Assembly (NCBI RefSeq): GCF_001921205.1
Contig: NZ_MSIE01000011.1
Location: forward strand, 1 to 64,000
Direction: 5' to 3'
Source: Actinophytocola xanthii
GTDB lineage: Bacteria; Actinomycetota; Actinomycetes; Mycobacteriales; Pseudonocardiaceae
Length of the DNA: 64,000 nt
How positions within the stretch are numbered: the first letter of the stretch is position 1; each line of letters opens with the position of its first letter. Shown one piece after another: positions 50,269 to 58,317 of the stretch. Under the pieces are notes generated by a model that was not told where the DNA came from, ran no database searches, and worked only from the letters and a program-made list of their open reading frames with translations. The position numbers and the translations under genes are program-made.

Positions 50269-53200
50269 TCACCGGCAGACCGGCCGATAGGGGACGTCCT
50301 TGACGTACTGCTCCCACTCGGTGCGGGTGATCGGATCTCCGGAGATGGCGCAGACGAGGTCGGCCGCCCGCTCCGGGTCCGTCGCCCACAGGCGCGCCAT
50401 CCGGTCGTTGCCGCTGCCGGCGAGGGTGCGGCCGTCGGGGCTGAACACCACCGAGTTCACCCCGCCGGTCGCGGCGGTGAGCGTTCCGAGATGCGCGGGC
50501 TCGCTGAGGTTCCCGACGTCCCACAGCCAGATGGTCTGGTCCGCGGTGCTGGCCGCGAGCGTCTCCCCGTCGGGGCTGTACGCGATCGAGAAGACGTAGT
50601 TGGCCGGGCCGGTGATCACCCGCCCCACCGACCTCGGTTCCGCGGGGTGAGTGACGTCCCAGAACCGCACGGTCTTGTCGGCGCTGCCGGCGGCGAGCGT
50701 GCGGCCGTCGGGGCTGAACGCCACCGAGTACACGTAGTTCCTGGGGCCGGTGACCCGGACAGGTCTGGTTGGGTGGGCCGGGTCGCTGACGTCCCACAGC
50801 CAGATGGTGTGTTCGTTGCCGCTGGCGGCGAGCAGCCGTCCGTCCGGGCTGAACATGACGAACTGGGACCTGGCGGTAGGCCCCGCGAGCGGGGCGCCCA
50901 ACGGGACGGCGCGCTCGGGAGCGGTCATGTCCCAGAGTTGGATCCGGCCGTCCATCCCGCCCGTGGCGAGCGTGCGGCCGTTCGGGGTGATCGCTGCCGA
51001 GCCGACCGCCTGGTTGCCGTCGGCGGGGTTTCGCACCGGCGGGCCGAGCCGTCTCGGTCGGTGGATGTCGGTGATGTTCCAGAAACGGACATGGCCGTCG
51101 TCGACGCCGCTGCCGGTCACCAGTGTCCGGCCGTCCGGACCGAACAGGGCGTTGAAGATCGTGTCGGAGGACTCGGTGATGACCGGCCCGGGTACCGCCC
51201 AGAGGCGGGCCACACCATCGGACGCACCGCTTGCCAGGGTCGCGCCGTCGGCGGTGTAGGCCAGCGCCGTGATCGGTCCCGGGTGCGGAAGGCTCAGGCT
51301 TGTCGTGCGGCTGTAGACGTTCCACAGCCTCAGTTCCGCGTCCGACCCGCCGGCGGCCAGGGTGGCGCCGTCGGGGCTGAACGCGACGGCGTTGATCCAA
51401 CTGGTGGCCCCGGTGAGCGGCTCCCCGAGCGGGACCGGGCCCTCGCGGCGGGTGAGGTTCCAGAGGTAGACGTTCTTGTCCGCGCTCCCCGCGGCGAGCG
51501 TCCGGCCGTCCGGGCTGAACGCGACGGCGAACACCGTGGCGGTAGGCCCGGTCAACCGTGCCAGCTCGACCGGGCGACGAACGCGCTCGACGGCCCACAG
51601 TCCGACGGTGCCGTCGGCGCTTCCCGCCGCGAGCGTGCGCCCGTCGCGGCTGAACGCCACCGCCTGGACGTAGTCCTCGAACGCGGTCAGCCGTCCCATC
51701 CGGACCGGTGACCGCGGATCGCTCAGATCCCAGAGGTGAACGGAGTTGTCCGCGCTGCCCGCGGCAAGCGTCCGCCCGTCGGGGCTGAACGCGACGGAGT
51801 ACACGGTGTTCCCGGCACCGGTCAACCGGCCCACCGCCGTCGGCGCGGCCGGGTCCGTGACATCCCACAGCCGAACAGTCCGGTCTCCTCCACCGGCGGC
51901 GAGCAGATGCCCGTTGGGGCTGAATGACACCGTGAAGACCGTGTCGGTGGGGCCGGTGAGGGGCTTCCCGAGCGGGGTGGCCCTGCTGCGGCGGCCGAGT
52001 CGCCACAGGCGGACGGTCTTGTCGGTTCCGCCGGCCGCCATGAGCCCGCCGTCCCGGGTGAGCGCGATCGCCTGCATCGCGCCTTCCGGCCCGAGGATGC
52101 GGGTGGCTGCCGTGCTGGCCGTCGCGTCGAGCAGGCTTGCCCGGGCCTCCGGAGTCGGGTTGATCGCGTAGGCGGCCACGGCCAGTTGCTTCGCCAACGG
52201 GACGTCGTACTCACGCAGCCGGTTCGCCTCCCCGGCGACCTGCCGCGAGATCGCCACGTCCCGCTCCATGATGGCGACCGCGCGTTGACGGAAGACATAC
52301 GCTGTCAGCCCGCTGGCGACCAGGACGAGTACCGTGAGCGCGGCGACCAGCCTGCGCAGGACCAGCGTCCGCCGCCGCTGAGCACGCTGCTCGGCCTCCT
52401 GCTGGGCCACGCTCGCGGCCAGGTACTCGCGCTCCAGCGCGTTGAGGTCCTGCCGGTGGCCGCGCTCGGCCGCCCATTCCTGGGCGGCAGCGAGCTTTCC
52501 GCCGCGGTACAGCGCACCCGGATCGCGGTCGGTCTCCCGCCAGACCTGGGCGTCGTGGGCGAGCCGACCGTGGACGCGCAGACCATCCCGGTCCGCGTCG
52601 ATCCACTCCCGCAGCCTCGGCCAAGCGGTGAGCAGAGCCTCGTGGGTGATGTAGACGGAGTCGGTGTCGGCGGTGACCAGGCGCTGCTCGACGAAGGTGT
52701 CCAGAATCTCGCCGACCGCGGCTGCTTCGTCGTTCGTTCCCTCCGGCAGGATCTCCGCGTAGGACACGTGCCGGCGGGAGTCCGCGGTCCGGTCGCCGAG
52801 GTGCACGAGCCGCAGCAGGAGCTGGCGTGCGGTGCGCCGCTGCTCCTCGTTCAGCCGGTCGAACACGGCCTCGGCCGTGCAGGCGATCGCACCGCTGATG
52901 CCCCCCGTCGCGGTGTAGTCGGCGATCGTCATCGTGCCTCGGCGGGCCCGCTCCCAGGTCGCATGCAATGCATGGGACAACAGCGGCAGCGCACCCGGGT
53001 CGTGCGCCGAGCCCGGCAGGCACTCGGTCGTCGGGTCCAGTTCGCGCAGCAGCAGTTCGACAAGGCCGTCGTCGATGTCCATCCGCGCTGTGTGCGCGGG
53101 TTCGACGATCGCGCTGCACAGCTCCGACCGGCTCATCGGACCGACCACGATCTGCGTGTTCTGGAGTGCGGCGACGAGTTCGGGGCATCGCGCAGCCTGT

Positions 53201-53973
53201 GGGTAGAAGTCGGCACGCAGCCCCACCACGACCAGCGTCGCCGGCGCGGCCGGGCGCGGCGCGGTCAGCTGGGCGAGGAACGCCCGTCTCTCCTCAAGGT
53301 CGATGCAGAGGGTGAACAGTTCCTCGAACTGGTCGACCACAACGAGCACGGGCTCCTCGGCGGGGTGCGCGGCAAGCTGACGGGCCAGTTCCGCGGCGGG
53401 ATTCCTGCCGGGCGTGAACAGGGCGACCCGCCAGGACGGGAGATCGGGAACCGGAGACCTGCCGTCGCTGAACGCCGGGATGAGCCCCGCTCGCAGCAGC
53501 GAGGACTTCCCCGACCCGGACGGGCCGACGACCACGACGGGACGGCCGTCGAGCCACTGGCCCGCCACCCGATCGACGAGGGCGCGGGACAGGGCCTCCC
53601 GCCCGTGGAACCACCGGGCGTGCTCGGGCTGGAAGCTCTCCAGCCCGCGGTACGGAATGGGGGCGTCGGACGGACGCCGTCCAGGAGCTCGTCGTACCTG
53701 TCCGAGCGCGCGGCGCCATTCGAGCAACTCCTGCTCGTCGACGACGCCGCACGCCCGCAGAATTCCCTCGAACAGGCTTACCGGCTTGATGGGAGGGAGA
53801 TGACGCCCCCCGAAGTACCCGCCCATCGTGCTGTCGGGTATTCCGACGGCCCTGGCCACGTCGCGAACGGTGAGCCCGGCCTGCTCCCGAAGCTCGGTCA
53901 GCATCCTCGCGAAGTCCTGACGGGATTGAACAGTCGTCGGGCCCAGCCCGGGTTCGTCGGATGTTCTCGACAC
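50269..53973 (-). CDS. HTH-nSTAND NTPase-WD40 repeat protein
   Basis: The protein has 1234 residues, starting at GTG 53973 with GAGGGGG upstream. Domains in order: an XRE-like HTH (about 20-85, LTVRDVARAVGIPDSTMGGY); an nSTAND-type P-loop NTPase (Walker A GPSGSGKSS 150-158; Walker B LVVVDQFEE 210-218) with a helical arm to about 520; one membrane-like helix (LVAALTVLVLVASGLTAYV, 542-560); and 13 WD40 repeats (about 625-1205), each ending in xxLW or FW (AGSADKTVRFW, AGGGDRTVRLW). That is close to two seven-bladed propellers. Such proteins sense a ligand through the propeller and oligomerise on ATP binding. It is divergent from a cyclase-like gene; the pair is a candidate signalling or conflict module. 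Confidence 0.92.
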   Translation of the reverse strand: MSRTSDEPGLGPTTVQSRQDFARMLTELREQAGLTVRDVARAVGIPDSTMGGYFGGRHLPPIKPVSLFEGILRACGVVDEQELLEWRRALGQVRRAPGRRPSDAPIPYRGLESFQPEHARWFHGREALSRALVDRVAGQWLDGRPVVVVGPSGSGKSSLLRAGLIPAFSDGRSPVPDLPSWRVALFTPGRNPAAELARQLAAHPAEEPVLVVVDQFEELFTLCIDLEERRAFLAQLTAPRPAAPATLVVVGLRADFYPQAARCPELVAALQNTQIVVGPMSRSELCSAIVEPAHTARMDIDDGLVELLLRELDPTTECLPGSAHDPGALPLLSHALHATWERARRGTMTIADYTATGGISGAIACTAEAVFDRLNEEQRRTARQLLLRLVHLGDRTADSRRHVSYAEILPEGTNDEAAAVGEILDTFVEQRLVTADTDSVYITHEALLTAWPRLREWIDADRDGLRVHGRLAHDAQVWRETDRDPGALYRGGKLAAAQEWAAERGHRQDLNALEREYLAASVAQQEAEQRAQRRRTLVLRRLVAALTVLVLVASGLTAYVFRQRAVAIMERDVAISRQVAGEANRLREYDVPLAKQLAVAAYAINPTPEARASLLDATASTAATRILGPEGAMQAIALTRDGGLMAAGGTDKTVRLWRLGRRSRATPLGKPLTGPTDTVFTVSFSPNGHLLAAGGGDRTVRLWDVTDPAAPTAVGRLTGAGNTVYSVAFSPDGRTLAAGSADNSVHLWDLSDPRSPVRMGRLTAFEDYVQAVAFSRDGRTLAAGSADGTVGLWAVERVRRPVELARLTGPTATVFAVAFSPDGRTLAAGSADKNVYLWNLTRREGPVPLGEPLTGATSWINAVAFSPDGATLAAGGSDAELRLWNVYSRTTSLSLPHPGPITALAYTADGATLASGASDGVARLWAVPGPVITESSDTIFNALFGPDGRTLVTGSGVDDGHVRFWNITDIHRPRRLGPPVRNPADGNQAVGSAAITPNGRTLATGGMDGRIQLWDMTAPERAVPLGAPLAGPTARSQFVMFSPDGRLLAASGNEHTIWLWDVSDPAHPTRPVRVTGPRNYVYSVAFSPDGRTLAAGSADKTVRFWDVTHPAEPRSVGRVITGPANYVFSIAYSPDGETLAASTADQTIWLWDVGNLSEPAHLGTLTAATGGVNSVVFSPDGRTLAGSGNDRMARLWATDPERAADLVCAISGDPITRTEWEQYVKDVPYRPVCR

Positions 53974-54090
53974 GGGGACCCCCTCGATGTCGTGTTCCCC
54001 GCCCCAGCGATCGCGGCAACAACGTCCGCTGTTAGCGGCCCAACACCCGATGACACTAATGTGGCAAGTCGGTGACCAGCGCCGGAGGAA

Positions 54091-54170
54091 CAATTGCCCG
54101 TACATCCCCGTACAAAGGGCCGCCCGGCGCCGGTTGCCTGAAAATTCCCTGACCACAATTGCCTTGTACG
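54091..54170. promoter_or_regulatory. Repeated CAATTGCC/GTAC motifs between nSTAND and cyclase-like genes
   Basis: CAATTGCCCGTAC begins at 54091 and CAATTGCCTTGTAC begins at 54156, each followed by ACAT or GAACAT, 65 bp apart. Further CGTAC half-sites lie around 54108. This divergent region is AT-richer than its surroundings and is a likely operator area, possibly for the HTH of the nSTAND protein itself. Confidence 0.45.
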
Positions 54171-54243
54171 AACATCTCGCAGGATCTTCCTTCGGGCCAC
54201 GTGGCCAGATTGACTCGGCGGCAGGACCGGACGGAGGAGAACG

Positions 54244-54939
54244 ATGACCGACCTGACGATCGCGTCGCCGCACGGAGCGAACTGGAAGGGCTCGCCGGGG
54301 CACGGATGCGTACCCCTGCACCGGACGATGCTCGTGCTCGACATCGCGAACTCGACCGCACGTGCGAACCCGGCCAAGGGCCGGTTCCGCCGGGTGATGT
54401 ACGACCTGCTCGACGAGGCCATGAGGGCGAGCGGGATCGCCGACCAGCACCACGACCCGCCGATCGACCGCGGCGACGGCGCACTCGTCCTCTTCCACCC
54501 CGCCGACCAGGTGCCCAAGACGCTCCTGCTGAGCCGACTGCTCCCCGCGCTCGAGCACCTGCTCACCGAGCACAACGAGCACCACCCGGAGCAGGCGTTC
54601 CAACTTCGGGCGGCGGCGCACGCCGGGGAGGTTCACTACGACCGGTGGGGCCCCTACGGCGACGACCTCGACCTCGTCTGCAGGTTGCTGGACGCACCCG
54701 CGTTGAAGCGGGTGCTCGCGAGCGCGGCGGAGCCGATGGCGCTGGTGGTCTCGGACCACCTCTACCGGTCCATCGTCCGTCATGGTTACGCGGACATCGA
54801 CGGCGGTCGCTTCACCCCGCTCGTCAACGTCGACGTCGCGGGTACCGCGCACACCGGCTGGGTCCCGGCGACCAGAGCGGCACCCAGGCCGCTCTCGGTC
54901 GCCGGCGGAACTCAGACCGCGGGGGACCGCCCCTCGTAG
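54244..54939 (+). CDS. Class III adenylate/guanylate cyclase-like protein
   Basis: The protein has 231 residues, with ATG 54244 behind GGAGGAGA. The core begins LHRTMLVLDIANSTARANPAK (first metal Asp33), then PPIDRGDGALVLFHPAD (second Asp78), RAAAHAGEVHYDRWGPYGDD and LDLVCRLLDAPALKRVL. This is the palm fold of class III nucleotidyl cyclases. Both metal Asp positions are kept, but the substrate-specifying Lys/Asp and transition-state Asn/Arg cannot be identified securely, so it could be a true cyclase or a degenerate nucleotide-binding domain. It is divergent from the nSTAND-WD40 gene and overlaps the Lrp gene tail by 28 bp. Confidence 0.75.
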   Translation: MTDLTIASPHGANWKGSPGHGCVPLHRTMLVLDIANSTARANPAKGRFRRVMYDLLDEAMRASGIADQHHDPPIDRGDGALVLFHPADQVPKTLLLSRLLPALEHLLTEHNEHHPEQAFQLRAAAHAGEVHYDRWGPYGDDLDLVCRLLDAPALKRVLASAAEPMALVVSDHLYRSIVRHGYADIDGGRFTPLVNVDVAGTAHTGWVPATRAAPRPLSVAGGTQTAGDRPS

Positions 54940-55361
54940 GGGGTGGAGAGGACGACGGTGGTGCGGGTGGAGACCTTGGCGGCCTCGCGGATGCGGCGCA
55001 GGAGGTCCTCCAGCGCCGCCGGGGAGGCCACCCGCACCAGCAGGATGTAGGACTCGTCCCCCGCGACCGAGTAGCAGGACTCGATCTCGCGGATGTCCTC
55101 GAGGCGGTGCGGGTAGTCGTCCGGGGCCGCCGGGTCGATGGGGGTCAGCGAGATGAACGCGGTCAGCGGGAGGCCGATCACCTCGGCGTTGAGCTGCGCG
55201 ACGTACCCGCGGATCACCCCCCGCTGCTCCAGCCGCCGGACCCGCTGGTGCACGGCCGAGACCGACAGGCCCACCTGCTCGGCGAGGTCGGTGAAGCTGC
55301 ATCGGCCGTCGTTGGCCAGGACGCGGGCGATCGCCTGGTCGATCTGCTCCAGTTCGGTCAT
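54912..55361 (-). CDS. Lrp/AsnC-family transcriptional regulator
   Basis: The protein has 149 residues, from ATG 55361. The N-terminal HTH is ELEQIDQAIARVLANDGRCS, DLAEQVGLSVSAVHQRVRRL. The C-terminal RAM domain is VIGLPLTAFISLTPIDPAAP, IESCYSVAGDESYILLVRV and LEDLLRRIREAAKVSTRTTV. The start overlaps the stop of the M24 peptidase by ATGA, so it is co-translated with it. It probably senses an amino acid or dipeptide. Its 3' end overlaps the convergent cyclase-like gene. Confidence 0.92.
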   Translation of the reverse strand: MTELEQIDQAIARVLANDGRCSFTDLAEQVGLSVSAVHQRVRRLEQRGVIRGYVAQLNAEVIGLPLTAFISLTPIDPAAPDDYPHRLEDIREIESCYSVAGDESYILLVRVASPAALEDLLRRIREAAKVSTRTTVVLSTPYEGRSPAV

Positions 55362-56491
55362 GCGGGGAGGACGGTCAGCTCGTGCGGCTGGTTGTTCAAC
55401 GACTCCACGCCGTCCTCGGTGACCACGACGATGTCCTCGATCCGCGCGCCCCACCGGCCGGGGAAGTAGATGCCCGGCTCCACGCTGAACGCCATCCCGG
55501 GCTCCAGCGGCAGGGCGTTGCCGCCCACGATGTAGGGGTCCTCGTGCACGTCGAGGCCGATGCCGTGGCCGGTGCGGTGGATGAAGAACTCACCCAGGCC
55601 CGCCTCGGCGATGACGGTCCTGGCGGCGGCGTCGATCTCCTGGGCGAGCACGCCGGGGCGGACCGCGGCGACCGCGGCCGCCTGCGCGGCCTGGAGGACC
55701 TCGTAGGTCCTGGTCACGTCGGGCTCGCTCGGCGAGCCCATGACGTAGGTGCGGGTGCTGTCGGAGCTGTAGCCCTCGGGGACGGGCCCGCCGATGTCCA
55801 CCACCACCACGTCGCCGGCCTCGACCACCCGCTCGGAGACGGCGTGGTGCGGGCTGGCGCCGTTCGGGCCCGAGCCGACGATCACGAACTCGGCCACCGC
55901 GTGGCCCTCCTCGACCATCGCTACCGCGATGTCCGCGCCGACCTCGGCCTCGGTGCGGCCGACCCGGAGGAACTCGGCCATGCGGGCGTGCACGCGGTCG
56001 ATGGCCGCCCCGGCGCGGCGCAGCGCGTCGATCTCGGCGAGGTCCTTGCGCATCCGCAGCTCGCGCACGATCGGCCCGGCCAGGACCTGCTCGGCGCCGG
56101 GCAGGGCGCCGCGCAGCCCCAGCACGTGCAGTGCCGGCATGACGTCGCCGAGCGCCACCCGCGACGCCCCGCGCAGCCGCGAGGCGACCAGCGCGTACGG
56201 GTCCTCGCCGTCCACCCAGGTGGCGACCTCGACGCCCAGCTCGTCGGTCGGCACCTCGGCGTAGCCCGGGGCCTCCAGCTTGGGCACCACCAGCACCGGC
56301 TCCCCGCCGGTCGGGACGACGAGGCAGGTCAGCCGCTCGAAGGAGCTGCCGGACCCGCCGAGCAGGTACCTCAGGTCCGAGCCGGGGGCCAGCAGCATGG
56401 CGTCCGCGCCGGTTGTTCCGGCGGCCTGCCTGGCGCGCTCCAGCCGGGCGCGCAGCGCCGCCGGCTCCACGGCGGTGACGGTGTTCGACAT
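55358..56491 (-). CDS. M24-family Xaa-Pro aminopeptidase-like metallopeptidase
   Basis: The protein has 377 residues. An N-terminal creatinase/prolidase domain (about 1-145, DAMLLAPGSDLRYLLGGSGS) is followed by the pita-bread catalytic domain. Metal ligands are visible: Asp in VVVDIGGPVPEGYSSDSTRT, His in FIHRTGHGIGLDVHEDPYI, Glu in FSVEPGIYFPG and Glu in GARIEDIVVV. It removes N-terminal residues before proline or cleaves X-Pro dipeptides in the cytoplasm. Its stop overlaps the Lrp start. Two GTSTCRG-type heptamers, 11 bp apart, lie 23-40 bp upstream of its ATG. Confidence 0.94.
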   Translation of the reverse strand: MSNTVTAVEPAALRARLERARQAAGTTGADAMLLAPGSDLRYLLGGSGSSFERLTCLVVPTGGEPVLVVPKLEAPGYAEVPTDELGVEVATWVDGEDPYALVASRLRGASRVALGDVMPALHVLGLRGALPGAEQVLAGPIVRELRMRKDLAEIDALRRAGAAIDRVHARMAEFLRVGRTEAEVGADIAVAMVEEGHAVAEFVIVGSGPNGASPHHAVSERVVEAGDVVVVDIGGPVPEGYSSDSTRTYVMGSPSEPDVTRTYEVLQAAQAAAVAAVRPGVLAQEIDAAARTVIAEAGLGEFFIHRTGHGIGLDVHEDPYIVGGNALPLEPGMAFSVEPGIYFPGRWGARIEDIVVVTEDGVESLNNQPHELTVLPA

Positions 56492-56513
56492 AGGTCAAAG
56501 CCTAGGGGAACCC

Positions 56514-56531
56514 GTGTCGGCTCCGTCTCAG
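56514..56531. promoter_or_regulatory. 11-bp-spaced heptamer pair upstream of the peptidase gene
   Basis: GTGTCGG (56514-56520) and GTCTCAG (56525-56531) lie 11 bp apart. The surrounding GAACCCGTGTCGGCTCCGTC closely resembles the start of the drrAB upstream region (58211 on). A TAGGCT -10-like box on the minus strand lies 9 bp from the nearer heptamer. A SARP/OmpR-type target is possible. Confidence 0.4.
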
Positions 56532-56538
56532 CGATCGA

Positions 56539-56706
56539 TCAGTGGTCGAAGCGGCCCGCCCTGAGAGCGACCAGGAGGTGGTCCAGGCTCACGTTCAGGG
56601 CGGGACCGGTGGGGTTCTTGCTGTCTCGGAGAGCGGCCAGGTCGTTGCGCACCTCGACGCACTGCCCACCCGTGTCGGACTTCGAAGACTTACGCCAAGT
56701 GATCAT
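56539..56706 (-). CDS. DUF397 domain protein
   Basis: The protein has 55 residues, from ATG 56706 with GGAGGG upstream. TWRKSSKSDTGGQCVEVRND followed by LAALRDSKNPTGPAL is the DUF397 signature. These small proteins are encoded next to XRE regulators across actinomycetes, as in the Streptomyces WhiJ/BldB-type modules, and are thought to act as partners or antagonists of the regulator. It lies 76 bp downstream of such an XRE gene on the same strand. Confidence 0.9.
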   Translation of the reverse strand: MITWRKSSKSDTGGQCVEVRNDLAALRDSKNPTGPALNVSLDHLLVALRAGRFDH

Positions 56707-56782
56707 CAGCCCTCCAGCAGTTCCCTAGTGAATGGCGATATACCCGACCAACCACGACATGGATCACGGCAGGGATGGCAGC

Positions 56783-57715
56783 TCAAGCAGTCAGGAAGGC
56801 TCGACGACGTTCGGCCCACTCAGCGTTGCGCCACTCCTCGGGCAGGGCAGCCAGGGACTCAGCCATCAGCTCTCGGGCACGATCGTGCTCCCCGAGCTTG
56901 TCCAGGATGAACGCGTGGGTGCCCTGGAAGAACTCAGCCGTGTACCAGTAGCCGGAGGACGTGAGGTCTTTCGGATCGATCTTGGCGGACATCCCCTCGG
57001 CGACCGCCAGGAGTCGACGTGCCTCGGCGTCGTCGTCGCCGGCCAGAATCTCGGCACCTTGGTACGCGATGTACGTTCGCAGCCCGAGGTCGACGCCTGT
57101 GTCCCGGCCGGCAGCATCGTTCAGCGCTGTAGCCTTGCGAGTCTGATGCCGACGCATCGCCGTGTAGGCCGAGAACGACAGTGCGGTAGCCGTCCGCTGA
57201 CGGTCGTTGGCTTCCATCCCGAGGACCGCCGCCCGCTCAAGCAGGCGTTCCGCGGTAGACCAGCGACGCAACGGGACGTTCAGCCACCCGGCGTACTGGT
57301 GCAGCTCGCTGGCAAGCCCGATCGCGTCCGGTCGAACCTTCGACGGGGCCTCAGCGGCGAACCGCTCCACCATCACGGTGTACTCCCGGACCGCTGGTAG
57401 CACGGTGGCCGCGCTGGTCGAGTCCTCCAGCCGCCGGGTTTTCGCCAGCAGCTCGGCCACACTGTCCAGTACCGCCATGTCCACCCGGCGCGGGTTCTCC
57501 CCGGCCAGCGCCAACCGGTCGTCGGCGAGGACGACCAAGCTGCCCTCGGCGCCCAGCTCATCGTCAAGGCGTTGAGCCAGCTCCGCGCTCGGGGCCTTTC
57601 GGTCGTTGACCACCTTGGACAGGTGTCCGGGGTCGACAGGAATCCGACGCGCGAGAGGACGCAGGGGTATGCCCCTGGCCTTCATCAAGTCTTGCGCTTT
57701 GGTCCCGAACGACAC
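56783..57715 (-). CDS. XRE-family regulator of the DUF397-associated type
   Basis: The protein has 310 residues, starting at GTG 57715 behind AGGAGG. The N-terminal HTH (about 3-60) includes MKARGIPLRPLARRIPVDPG and HLSKVVNDRKAPSAELAQRL. The rest is an all-helical TPR-like sensor (AIGLASELHQYAGWLNV, TALSFSAYTAMRRHQ, RELMAESLAALPEEWRNAEW). This layout is standard for actinobacterial XRE proteins paired with DUF397 proteins in development and antibiotic control. It is divergent from the small ORF at 57788. Confidence 0.88.
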   Translation of the reverse strand: MSFGTKAQDLMKARGIPLRPLARRIPVDPGHLSKVVNDRKAPSAELAQRLDDELGAEGSLVVLADDRLALAGENPRRVDMAVLDSVAELLAKTRRLEDSTSAATVLPAVREYTVMVERFAAEAPSKVRPDAIGLASELHQYAGWLNVPLRRWSTAERLLERAAVLGMEANDRQRTATALSFSAYTAMRRHQTRKATALNDAAGRDTGVDLGLRTYIAYQGAEILAGDDDAEARRLLAVAEGMSAKIDPKDLTSSGYWYTAEFFQGTHAFILDKLGEHDRARELMAESLAALPEEWRNAEWAERRRAFLTA

Positions 57716-57787
57716 CGGTTGTTGCCTCCTGACGCGGCCAACAGGTCAACACTATCTCTGCTCACGTTGACCACAGATGCTTGATTC

Positions 57788-58090
57788 ATGGCGGGTCAAT
57801 CGTCGCGGCATCACCCGAGTCCACCAGGGACAGGTCGGAAAAGCAACAGTCTGACCCACCCGGTCGGAGCCGAGACCTGGTTCGGCTACACGCTCGGCGG
57901 GTATTTCTTCCGGCTGGTCAAAGGAGATGACGTCGTCGCCTTCCTTCGCACCAGGGATTCGGCCGAGATAGTCGACACCGTCCCGTTCCTGGGCGACAGG
58001 ACCGACCCCCGGCCGGACCTTCAACGGCTCGCCACTGCGTGGATTCGGAAGAGCCATCTAACAACGGAAATCCACACCAGAAACAGTTGA
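57788..58090 (+). CDS. Hypothetical protein, 100 residues
   Basis: ATG 57788 has no obvious SD. The central part (ETWFGYTLGGYFFRLVKGDD, then VVAFLRTRDSAEIVDTVPFL) has a plausible alternating hydrophobic pattern and matches no family I recognise. The N-terminal 25 or so residues are low-complexity, so a later start could be used. It is divergent from the XRE regulator, as is common for small accessory genes of such modules. Reality of the gene is moderately supported by codon pattern only. Confidence 0.5.
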   Translation: MAGQSSRHHPSPPGTGRKSNSLTHPVGAETWFGYTLGGYFFRLVKGDDVVAFLRTRDSAEIVDTVPFLGDRTDPRPDLQRLATAWIRKSHLTTEIHTRNS

Positions 58091-58213
58091 TTGACCTCGG
58101 CCGCACGCTTCTTGCCGACCTGCCCCGACGGCGGGCGTGCGTCCGATCAGCCCCGCCCGGCCCGCACACGACCTCCGGGCCGGGCGGGGTCCCATCCTGA
58201 GACGGCCCGAGAA

Positions 58214-58267
58214 CCCGTGTCAGCGCCGTCTCAGGGCCGTCTCAGTGATCGCTCGGCGGCGTGTCAG
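58214..58267 (+). promoter_or_regulatory. Phased GTSTCAG heptamer repeats upstream of drrAB
   Basis: The heptamer GT[G/C]TCAG occurs at 58217-58223, 58228-58234, 58239-58245 and 58261-58267, that is at steps of 11, 11 and 22 bp. The 10-mer GCCGTCTCAG is exactly repeated at 58225 and 58236, with an inverted copy at 58197-58206. Direct heptamers at 11/22-bp spacing are the hallmark of SARP/BTAD regulator sites, and such a regulator is encoded next door (60058-63216). Confidence 0.6.
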
Positions 58268-58317
58268 CGGGGGCGCGCACGGTGGGCTCACCTACCACTC
58301 AGACGAGGGGATCCACC

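Noticed and set aside
50269-55302. Extension of the nSTAND-WD40 protein up to 55302
   Set aside because: The extra N-terminal region covers the antisense of the cyclase-like and Lrp genes and is not domain-like; GTG 53973 has a good SD and precedes the HTH.
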